This document shows, one piece after another, positions 52,319 through 61,400 of a stretch of 64,000 nucleotides of DNA. This DNA comes from Haliclona indistincta. Lineage: Eukaryota > Porifera > Demospongiae > Haplosclerida > Chalinidae. How positions within the stretch are numbered: position 1 is the first letter of the stretch; every line of letters starts with the position of its first letter. The notes under the pieces were generated by a model that saw nothing but the letters and a program-made list of their open reading frames with translations, was not told the origin of the DNA and searched no databases. The DNA is taken from assembly GCA_964017065.1 (NCBI GenBank), contig OZ024791.1:8969322-9033321 (forward strand), given 5' to 3'. The translations under genes were made by a program, and so were the position numbers.

Positions 52319-52674
52319 TGTAGTAACGTGACAGAACTCAGAGGACTGAATTCGCTGGGATCAAAATTCTAATATCAAATCACGACACACAGTATTTAAA
52401 CAGAGAGAGGAACAATGACTACAACACTACATGACATAAATTACGAAGAAGAGAATATGCATCCAAACCTATGACTGACAAGAACACAGAGACCTTTTTG
52501 TCATCTTCAACAACACTACATGACATAAATACAAGAGGCGACAGACTGACTGACTACAACAAGACAAGAAATAACAAACATTACTACATCACCTCTCTCT
52601 TAAAAAAAAAGAAAAGATTGAACTGTTCAGTCACTGACAATAATTCAAAAGAAAAATACAAATCAAAATCAAAA

Positions 52675-55600
52675 TCATAAATGCATGTAAGTGTCAGAGA
52701 AACGATCAGGTTCCTTACGAATCCTCCTCGGGTAACGACTTGGTGGTGGTGTCGACGATGGCGATTTCGGAGGAGTTCGTGGGGGCGGTGAAATCTTAGG
52801 TGACCGGGGTGAAGGAGAAGAATCAGCAGGTGGCGGAGCAGGTGGCACAATGGGTGCTTTAGGATATGGACCCGAATCTTCCTGCCCATCAGGTGGTGAC
52901 GACAAACGAAGATGGTCAACATGTCGTTTCCACAGTAGTCCATCTAGTACTTTGACTACATATGTCAGTGGGCCTTTTTGCTGAACAATGACCCCTGGAA
53001 TCCAAGCTGTTGGAGCAGTAGGTCTCTTATCTCTGACCATGACATGCTGTCCCGGTTCAAACTGTCTCAGCTTGGAGTGAACATCGTGCTGACTCTTCTG
53101 ATTGGCTTGTTTACCCGCTACCCTCTCTTCAAGAGATGGTACCAATAGGTCCAGTCTGGTCCGGAGTCTGCGACCAAGGAACAAAGTGGAAGGAGTCTCA
53201 CCAGTAGTTGAATGGGGTGTAGATCGATATGTCAACAGGAAGTTCTGAAGACGTTGTTGAGAAGACAGATGATCATTACTACTGGCTTTCATGGATTGTT
53301 TGAAAGTACGAACGAGTCTTTCGACAGCACCATTGGATGAGGGATGGTATGGAGAGCAACGAATATGCTTAACACCATTGCACTTCATAAAATCAGCAAA
53401 CTCATCAGAGGTGAATTGAGGACCGTTGTCACTCACTAGTTGTTCAGGTAAACCATAGCGAGAAAACAATTGTCTCAACATGATGATGGTTCTTGAGGCA
53501 GTTGTAGTAGACATCTCATGAATCTCCGGCCACTTAGAGTGAGCGTCGACAAGAAGGAGATACGATTTCCCTTTGAATGGACCAGCGAAGTCGACGTGAA
53601 CTCTTTGCCAAGGTCTTGTGGGCCAAATCCAGGGATGGAGTGGTGCAGAAGCTGGAGCTTGTCTAACAGCTTGACAGGCAGTACAGGCAGAAACAAGGTT
53701 CTCAATCTCCTTGTCTAGACCAGGCCACCAAAAATAGCTCCGAGCAATCGATTTCATTCTGGAGACTCCTGGATGGCTAAGATGAAGCTCTTGTAACACA
53801 ACTCGCTGGAGGTGTTTTGGAATAACAACACGAATACCCCAGAGCAGACACCCAGCTTCGATAGTCAATTCATGTTGTCTCTGATGGTAGGGCTTCAACT
53901 CTTCAGCAACAGTAGAAGGCCAACCAGATCTGGTAAAACGAATAACCCTGGAGAGAAGGGGATCTTTCCTGCTACAAGATTGAATCGAAACAGAGGTAAC
54001 AGGCAGAGCATAGATCTGGGAGATGTTAAACTCAGTAGGACCAGAATAGGTCGTAGCAGACTCAGGTAAGGGTAGGCGAGACAAAGCATCAGCATTGCAA
54101 TGGGCTTTAGTAGGCTTGAACACAATATCATATGTGTATGCTGACAGAACAACAGCCCACCTTTGTAATCTGGCAGCAGCAAGCGGAGGGACTCCTTGTT
54201 TCGATCCCAGAATAGAGAGTAGCGGCTTGTGATCAGTTAGAAGAGTGAATTTCCGTCCATAGAGATAATCATGAAATTTCTTAACGGAGAACACAAGCGC
54301 CAAGGCCTCTTTGTCTAGTTGAGAGTAGTTCCTTTCACTTTTAGTAAGGGAACGCGAGGCAAAAGCTATCGGTCTCTCTGACTGATCGGGTAGAACATGA
54401 GAGATAACTGCACCAAGACCATAAGCAGAAGCATCAGCAGCAACTTTGATTGGTAGGTTCGGATCGTAATGAACCAACACTTGTGAAGAGATTAGCCCTT
54501 CCTTAGCTGCTTGAAATGCCTTGACACAGTCTGGTGTCCAGCTCCACTTGTGATTCTTCTGCAACAACTGATTGAGAGGATACAGTATTGAGGCGAGGTT
54601 CGGAACAAACTTGCAGTAATAGTTCAGTAACCCCAGAAACGAACGCAGTTGTTGGACATTCTTCGGAGTAGGAGCATCTATGACAGCACGAAGCTTATCA
54701 TCTGTAGGATGTTGACCTTCTGAGTCCAAACGATGTCCCAGATACTCAACACTATCCTGCATGAAACGGCACTTGGACTTCTTCAACTTCACACCATGCT
54801 TTCGCAATCTCAGCAGTACCAGCTCAAGATTTCTCAAATGCTCTGCATCTGTATCACCAGTAACCAGAATGTCATCAATATAGCAAATAACACCCGGCAC
54901 CCCCTGAAGGATATTGTCCATTGTGCGCTGGAACAGAGCAGGAGCAGAGGCAACACCAAATGGTAGGCGAGTGTACTGATAGAGACCTCTGTGGGTATTG
55001 ATGGTGACCAACTCCCGCGACTCCTCATCAAGTCGTAATTGCAGGTAGGCATGCTGTAGATCCAGAGTAGAAAATGATTTTCCACCTGCAAGGGAAGCAA
55101 ACAGATATTTAGGAGATGGGAGAGGGTACTGTTCTATATCCATCTGGGGGTTGATGGTCATCTTGTAGTCCCCACAGATACGGAAACGACCGTCCTTCTT
55201 AGGCACAGTGACAATTGGTGCAGCCCAGTTGCTATGAGAGACTTTGGTGATGATTCCTTTCGATTCCAGAGCATCCAACTCCAGGTCGATAGCATCCTTG
55301 ATAGCGAAGGGTAAGGAGCGGGCTTTGCAGAACTTGGGTTTTGCATCTGAGCTGACATGAAGCTTGGCTTGCAGTGGCTGCATCTCACCATTGACGGACT
55401 CGGTCATGATGGTACCAAGCTCATCATTGAAGAGGTCTGGAAAATTGGTGAGGAGACTGTTCACAGAAGAACTCCCTTTGGCGTAGACTGCAGAGATAGA
55501 TTTCCAGTCTAGCACAACATGTGGTAACCAGTTCCTTCCCAGGAGTGTTGGACCATCTGGTGAGACTACAGTGAGGGAAAGAGATTTTTGTTCACTGCAA

Positions 55601-56178
55601 TTATACACAACATTAACTGTCATCTCTCCAACCACCTCGACTTGATCACCAGTGTAGGATTTCAGTCTCACGTTCGATGCGTGAAGAGAAGCATCAGGAA
55701 AGAGATATTGTTGTTGACGCTTAGACATGATGGTGACTGCGGCTCCAGTATCCAACTCCATTCGTACTGGCTTGTCATTGAGCAGTAACTCCACCTCTAT
55801 TGGCTTTGCTGTCCTGGCGCCAAGAACGAAAATCTGAGATACACGCAGATCGTCAGAATCGCTGCTGTCGTCTTGTTTCACAAAGTTCTGTCGTTGAGGA
55901 TTGCGACCTCCACCTCGTTTCTTCTTCGGTTGACGGCAAACCGTAGCGATATGTCCAACTTTGTCACAACGATGACAGCGAGCATCCTTGAAGCGGCAGT
56001 GTTGAGGGTCGTGGTTAGTTTTTCCACACCTGAAACATTGACGGCGAGAAGGGTGCTTGCTCGGCCGCTGATCAACTTTGTGGATAGGCTCTACTGGATC
56101 ATGACACTTGAAACCTTTAGCACTCTCGGCAGCGGTTTCCATAGCTGAGGCTATCTCCAAGGTGCGCTTGAGATCCAA
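52675..56178 (-). CDS. Gypsy Gag C-terminus and Pol polyprotein
   Basis: A 1167-residue open frame. In order: two CCHC zinc knuckles (CFRCGKTNHDPQHC at 48-61 and CHRCDKVGHIATVC at 67-80), aspartic protease ELDTGAAVTIM (about 140), reverse transcriptase with FGVASAPALFQR and YIDD at 432-435, RNase H with DASAYGLGAV and LTDHKPL, and integrase with an HHCC zinc finger (HLSHPGVSRM...CTACQ) and the DDE residues in HVDFAGPF, SDNGPQF and NGAVERL. A proline-rich tail follows. No env-like gene. The frame is intact from the nucleocapsid on, so coding capacity is nearly complete apart from the break described for Gag. Confidence 0.96.
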   Translation of the reverse strand: MDLKRTLEIASAMETAAESAKGFKCHDPVEPIHKVDQRPSKHPSRRQCFRCGKTNHDPQHCRFKDARCHRCDKVGHIATVCRQPKKKRGGGRNPQRQNFVKQDDSSDSDDLRVSQIFVLGARTAKPIEVELLLNDKPVRMELDTGAAVTIMSKRQQQYLFPDASLHASNVRLKSYTGDQVEVVGEMTVNVVYNCSEQKSLSLTVVSPDGPTLLGRNWLPHVVLDWKSISAVYAKGSSSVNSLLTNFPDLFNDELGTIMTESVNGEMQPLQAKLHVSSDAKPKFCKARSLPFAIKDAIDLELDALESKGIITKVSHSNWAAPIVTVPKKDGRFRICGDYKMTINPQMDIEQYPLPSPKYLFASLAGGKSFSTLDLQHAYLQLRLDEESRELVTINTHRGLYQYTRLPFGVASAPALFQRTMDNILQGVPGVICYIDDILVTGDTDAEHLRNLELVLLRLRKHGVKLKKSKCRFMQDSVEYLGHRLDSEGQHPTDDKLRAVIDAPTPKNVQQLRSFLGLLNYYCKFVPNLASILYPLNQLLQKNHKWSWTPDCVKAFQAAKEGLISSQVLVHYDPNLPIKVAADASAYGLGAVISHVLPDQSERPIAFASRSLTKSERNYSQLDKEALALVFSVKKFHDYLYGRKFTLLTDHKPLLSILGSKQGVPPLAAARLQRWAVVLSAYTYDIVFKPTKAHCNADALSRLPLPESATTYSGPTEFNISQIYALPVTSVSIQSCSRKDPLLSRVIRFTRSGWPSTVAEELKPYHQRQHELTIEAGCLLWGIRVVIPKHLQRVVLQELHLSHPGVSRMKSIARSYFWWPGLDKEIENLVSACTACQAVRQAPASAPLHPWIWPTRPWQRVHVDFAGPFKGKSYLLLVDAHSKWPEIHEMSTTTASRTIIMLRQLFSRYGLPEQLVSDNGPQFTSDEFADFMKCNGVKHIRCSPYHPSSNGAVERLVRTFKQSMKASSNDHLSSQQRLQNFLLTYRSTPHSTTGETPSTLFLGRRLRTRLDLLVPSLEERVAGKQANQKSQHDVHSKLRQFEPGQHVMVRDKRPTAPTAWIPGVIVQQKGPLTYVVKVLDGLLWKRHVDHLRLSSPPDGQEDSGPYPKAPIVPPAPPPADSSPSPRSPKISPPPRTPPKSPSSTPPPSRYPRRIRKEPDRFSDTYMHL

Positions 56179-56641
56179 CGCGTGACGCGTCCTCTGTAAG
56201 CAGGCGTCTCTGAATCACTTCACTACGAAGTCCACAGACAATTCTATCTCTGAGGGCTTCCTCCAGATATTCAGCATTGAACGAACATTTAGCAGCCATG
56301 CGGCGCAACTCTGCGACATACTCCGATAAGGATTCTCCTTCTCTCTGGTTCCTCCTGTTGAAATGGAATCTCTGGGTGATAACCAAAGGTTCGGGCTCAA
56401 AGTGTTTCTTTAACAGAACGACCAAATCATCATAGTCTTTGTCCTGTGGCTTATCAGGAGAACATAAATTACGAAGAAGAGAATATGCATCCAAACCTAT
56501 GACTGACAAGAACACAGAGACCTTTTTGTCATCTTCAACAGAGTTGGCTGCAACGTAGACTTCAAAACGCTCCTTGTACGATTCAAAAGGTTCAGCATCA
56601 GCCTTGAATGGTTCCAAACGTCCAAATCTTGCTGTTGCCAT
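56117..56641 (-). CDS. Gypsy Gag N-terminal part, frameshifted before the zinc knuckles
   Basis: ATG 56641 opens MATARFGRLEPFKADAEPF and continues with retrotransposon Gag capsid motifs (FLSVIGLDAYSLLRNL, EYVAELRRMAAKCSF, ALRDRIVCGLR). The frame leaves the Gag-Pol frame near 56180-56195, beside a short direct repeat (ACGCGT twice), and ends at 56117. Ty3/gypsy frameshifts normally lie after nucleocapsid; this one is before it, so it looks like a mutation rather than a programmed site. I describe the break only. Confidence 0.85.
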   Translation of the reverse strand: MATARFGRLEPFKADAEPFESYKERFEVYVAANSVEDDKKVSVFLSVIGLDAYSLLRNLCSPDKPQDKDYDDLVVLLKKHFEPEPLVITQRFHFNRRNQREGESLSEYVAELRRMAAKCSFNAEYLEEALRDRIVCGLRSEVIQRRLLTEDASRVGSQAHLGDSLSYGNRCREC

Positions 56642-56864
56642 GATGCAGCTAGGGTACGGACACCGTGACTCGTCGCCAAAATATGTAGTAACGTGACAGA
56701 ACTCAGAGGACTGAATTCGCTGGGATCAAAATTCTAATATCAAATCACGACACACAGTATTTAAACAGAGAGAGGAACAATGACTACAACACTACATGAC
56801 ATAAATACAAGAGGCGACAGACTGACCGACTACAACAAGACAAGAAATAACAAACATTACTACA

Positions 56865-57525
56865 CTTCCTTCCTTCCTTCCTTCCTTCCTTCCTTCCTTC
56901 CTTCCTTCCTTCCTTCCTTCCTTCCTTCCTTCCTTCCTTCCTTCCTTCCTTCCTTCCTTCCTTCCTTCCTTCCTTCCTTCCTTCCTTCCTTCCTTCCTTC
57001 CTTCCTTCCTTCCTTCCTTCCTTCCTTCCTTCCTTCCTTCCTTCCTTCCTTCCTTCCTTCCTTCCTTCCTTCCTTCCTTCCTTCCTTCCTTCCTTCCTTC
57101 CTTCCTTCCTTCCTTCCTTCCTTCCTTCCTTCCTTCCTTCCTTCCTTCCTTCCTTCCTTCCTTCCTTCCTTCCTTCCTTCCTTCCTTCCTTCCTTCCTTC
57201 CTTCCTTCCTTCCTTCCTTCCTTCCTTCCTTCCTTCCTTCCTTCCTTCCTTCCTTCCTTCCTTCCTTCCTTCCTTCCTTCCTTCCTTCCTTCCTTCCTTC
57301 CTTCCTTCCTTCCTTCCTTCCTTCCTTCCTTCCTTCCTTCCTTCCTTCCTTCCTTCCTTCCTTCCTTCCTTCCTTCCTTCCTTCCTTCCTTCCTTCCTTC
57401 CTTCCTTCCTTCCTTCCTTCCTTCCTTCCTTCCTTCCTTCCTTCCTTCCTTCCTTCCTTCCTTCCTTCCTTCCTTCCTTCCTTCCTTCCTTCCTTCCTTC
57501 CTTCCTTCCTTCCTTCCTTCCTTCC
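56865..57525. repeat. (CTTC)n microsatellite, right arm
   Basis: About 660 bases of uninterrupted CTTC between the right LTR and the sequence ACTCGCCTAGCACC that resumes the large element. With the left arm it totals about 1.3 kb. Long FLPS and RKEG ORFs on both strands are repeat products. Confidence 0.98.
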
Positions 57526-58491
57526 ACTCGCCTAGCACCTTTACGTGAGCAGTGCCGAGACCAAAACACCCACGAACAGTCGTGAAATTCTCCTGGCATG
57601 TGCCTTTTGAACTTAGTTTTTAGCGAAACGGCGATATAAATTCCGCGATTTCTCGATCGTGATCCATTGTCAGCTAAGTGTTAGACGCCATTAATAATTA
57701 TAGTGATTGCGCAATACGCACGTGACCAAGCTGTGGTTAGCGCACGTGACCAAGCACAAGCTTGAGTATCGCCACGCCGTATAGATCACGGAGAACACAT
57801 ATTTGTCTGGAGTCTTCGAAGAACGGTAAGCTAGCAAGCGCAGAATCACCATTCTGCCTTGCCAGATAATTTTAACCGTCGTAAACAAGTGTGAGCGGGG
57901 CTCATATGCACAGTATAGTATTCATGCATGCGTAGGCGAGCTGATATCTACAGCATAACAATTATTTAGCTACAAGTTTAAAATTGTTAATAATAAAGAA
58001 AAGCCATCAACAACAGGAAAACCAATCCAATGGTGGAAACAAAGATGGCACAGTAATTGCTTGATATTGAACTGTACTTCACTGAAAAACAAAAAAGGAC
58101 ACAAACAAGAAAATTAAAAAGATTTCTATCGAAATCAAAAGGATGTAGGGTTGTGAAATCTACCACTGGTCAACAATGTAAACTAACAAGGAACAAGCAT
58201 GGAATGGTAACACGATTGACTTGCTAACAGACCATAGATCCCTACATCAGTGGCTGTACATAAGCTTTCACAAGCTAAATGCACGTCAGGTGTCAGTCAA
58301 CAGCAACAAGCTAAGCTGAACTAGCTATAGTCAACTACAGCAGCCACTGATGTAGGGATCTATGGTCTGTTAGCAAGTCAATCGTGTTACCATTCCATGC
58401 TTGTTCCTTGTTAGTTTACATTGTTGACCAGTGGTAGATTTCACAACCCTACATCCTTTTGATTTCGATAGAAATCTTTTTAATTTTCTTG

Positions 58492-61400
58492 TGCATAGTA
58501 GAGTGGAAAAAATCTGCTTTTGGAAGTGTAGAGTCAGTCTACAAAATTCTACGCCAGTGTGAATCCTGCATTGCAAATTGCTTTGGAATGGACATCAATT
58601 AGAAAAACTGTTGCTTTCCATGTACAACAGTGGGCCACTCTACATCTTAGCAAAGTTGTTTAGACAGTAGATTATGCATAGTAGAGTGGAACAAATCTGC
58701 TTTTGGAAGTGTAGAGTCACTCTACAAAATTCTACGCCAGTGTGAATACTGCATTGCAAATTGCTTTGGAATAGACATCAATTAGAAAAACTGTTGCTTT
58801 CCATGTACAACAGTGGGCCACTCTACATCTTAGCAAAATTGTTTAGACAGTAGATTATGCATAGTAGAGTGGAACAAATCTGGTTTTGGAAGTGTAGAGT
58901 CACTCTACAAAATTCTACGCCAGTGTGAATACAGCATTGCAAATTGCTTTGGAATGGACATCAATTAGAAAAACTGTTGCTTTCCATGTACAACAGTGGA
59001 CCACTCTACATCTTAGCAAAGTTGTTTAGACAGTAGATTATGCATAGCAGAGTGGAACAAATCTGCTTTTGGAAGAGTAGAGTCACTCTACAAAATTCTA
59101 CGCCAGTGTGAATACTGCATTGCAAATTGCTTTGGAATGGATATCAATTAGAAAAACTGTTGCTTTCCATGTACAACAGTGGGCCACTCTACATCTTAGC
59201 GAAGTTGTTTAGACAGTAGATTATGCATAGTAGAGTGGAACAAATCTGCTTTTGGAAGTGTAGAGTCACCCTACAAAATTCTACGCCAGTGTGAATACTG
59301 CATTGCAAATTGCTTTGGAATGGACATCAATTAGAAAAACTGTTGCTTTCCATGTACAACAGTGGGCCACGCCACATCTTAGCAAAATTGTTTAGACAGT
59401 AGATTATGCATAGTAGAGTGGAACAAATCTGGTTTTGGAAGTGTAGAGTCACTCTACAAAATTCTACGCCAGTGTGAATACTGCATTGCAAAATTGCTTT
59501 GGAATGGACATCAATTAGAAAAACTGTTGCTTTCCATGTACAACAGTGGGCCACTTTACATCATAGCAAAGTTGTTTAGACAGTAGATTATCCATTGTAG
59601 AGTGGAACAAATCTTCTTTTGGAAGTGTAGAGTCAATCTACAAAATTCTACGCCAGTGTGAATACTGCATTGCAAATTGCTTTGGAATGGACATCAATTA
59701 GAAAAACTGTTGCTTTCCATGTACAACAGTGGGCCACTCTACATCTTAGCAAAGTTGTTTAGACAGTAGATTATGCATAGTAGAGTGGAAAAAATCTACT
59801 TTTGGAAGTGTAGAGTCACTCTACAAAATTCTACGCCAGTGTGAATACTGCATTGCAAATTGCTTTGGAATGGACATCAATTAGAAAAACTGTTGCTTTA
59901 CATGGGCCACTCTACATCTTAGCGAAGTTGTTTAGACAGTAGATTATGCATAGTAGAGTGGAACAAATCTGCTTTTGGAAATGTAGAGTCACTCTACAAA
60001 ATTCTACGCCAGTGTGAATGCTGCATTGCAAATTGCTTTGGAATGGACATCAATTAGAAAAACTGTTGCTTTCCATGTACAACTGAGGGCCACCCTACAT
60101 CTTAGCAAAGTTGTTTAGAAAGTAGATTATGCATAGTAGAGTGGAACAAATCTGCTTTTGGAAGTGTAGAGTCACTCTACAAAATTCTACGGCAGTGTGA
60201 ATACTCCATTGCAAATTGCTTTGAAATGGACATCAATTAGAAAAACTGTTGCTTTCCATGTACAACAGTGGGCCACTCTACATCTTAGCAAAGTCGTTTA
60301 GACAGTAGATTATGCATAGTAGAGTGGAACAAATCTGCTTTGGAAGTGTAGAGTCACTCTACAATATTCTACGCCAGTGTGAATACTGCATTGCAAATTG
60401 CTTTGGAATGGACATCAATTAGAAAAACTGTTGCTTTCCATGTACAACAGTGAGCCACTCTACATCTTAGCAAAGTTGTTTAGACAGTAGATTATGCATA
60501 GTAGAGTGGAACAAATCTGCTTTTGGAAGTGTAGAGTCACTCTACAAAATTCTACGCCAGTGTGAATACTGCATTGCAAATTGCTTTCGAATGGACATCA
60601 ATTAGAAAAACTGTTGCTTTCCATGTACAACAGTGGGCCACTCTAAATCTTAGCAAAGTTGTTTAGACAGTAGATTATGCATAGTAGAGTGGAACAAATC
60701 TGTTTTTGGAAGTGTAGAGTCACTCTACAAAATTCTACGCCAGTGTGAATACTGCATTGCAAATTGCTTTGGAATGGATATCAATTAGAAAAACTGTTGC
60801 TTTCCATGTACAACAGTGGGCCTCTCTACATCTTAGCAAAGTTGTTTAGACAGTAGATTATGCATAGTAGAGTGGAACAAATCTGCTTTTGGAAGTGTAG
60901 AGTCACTCTACAAAATTCTACGCCAGTGTGAATACTGCATTGCAAATTGCTTTGGAATGGATATCAATTAGAAAAACTGTTGCTTTCCATGTACAACAGT
61001 GGGCCACTCTACATCTTAGCAAAGTTGTTTAGACAGTAGATTATGCATAGTAGAGTGGAACAAATCTGCTTTAGGAAGTGTAGAGTCGTTCTACAAAATT
61101 CTACGCCAGTGTGAGTACTGCATTGCAAATTGCTTTGGAATGGACATGAATTAGAAAAACTGTTGCTTTCCATGTACAACAGTGGGCCACTCTACATCTT
61201 AGCAAAGTTGTTTAGACAGTAGATTATGCATAGCAGAGTGGAACAAATCTGCTTTTGGAAGTGTAGAGTCACTCTACAAAATTCTACGCCAGTGTGAATA
61301 CTGCATTGCAAATTGCTTTGGAATGGATATCAATTAGAAAAACTGTTGCTTTCCATGTACAACAGTGGGCCACTCTACATCTTAGCAAAGTTGTTTAGAC

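Larger units (their letters stand above)
52319..56864 (-). mobile_element. Ty3/gypsy LTR retrotransposon inserted in the microsatellite
   Basis: LTRs begin TGTAGTAA and end TTACTACA. On the plus strand the left LTR is 52319-52588 (270 bases) and the right LTR 56684-56864 (181 bases); the element reads on the minus strand, so the right one is the 5' LTR. A TGG-beginning primer-binding site (TGGCGACGAGTCACGG) lies 4-5 bases inside the 5' LTR, and a purine tract AAGAGAGAGGTGA abuts the 3' LTR. Apart from the extra 89 bases in the left LTR the two LTRs are nearly identical, so insertion is recent. A target duplication cannot be read because both flanks are CTTC repeats. Confidence 0.95.
51385..58491. 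mobile_element. Helitron-like element, large copy carrying a microsatellite and an LTR retrotransposon
   Basis: Its ends match the short copy at 2728-3969: the AGGGAGACAC hairpin end at 51385 and the foldback end at 58491. Inside, the TTTCTTC tract of the short copy is replaced by a huge (CTTC)n split by a 4.5-kb LTR element. The satellite host gives the empty site: GATTA then TGCATAG, so the element inserted between A and T with no duplication. The monomers on each side (variants CACGCTAC left; CAGTCTAC and AATCCTGC right) are the same consecutive pair seen twice intact in the left array, which confirms the junction. Confidence 0.85.

Noticed and set aside
53475..55391. Several ORFs in other frames inside the retrotransposon
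   Set aside because: Shadows of the intact Pol frame.
56117..56200. Programmed frameshift between Gag and Pol
   Set aside because: The frame change is before the zinc knuckles and beside a short direct repeat; gypsy programmed sites lie after nucleocapsid. A mutation is simpler.
56780..57599. FLPS and RKEG poly-tetrapeptide ORFs
   Set aside because: Both strands of a pure (CTTC)n microsatellite have no stops; not genes.
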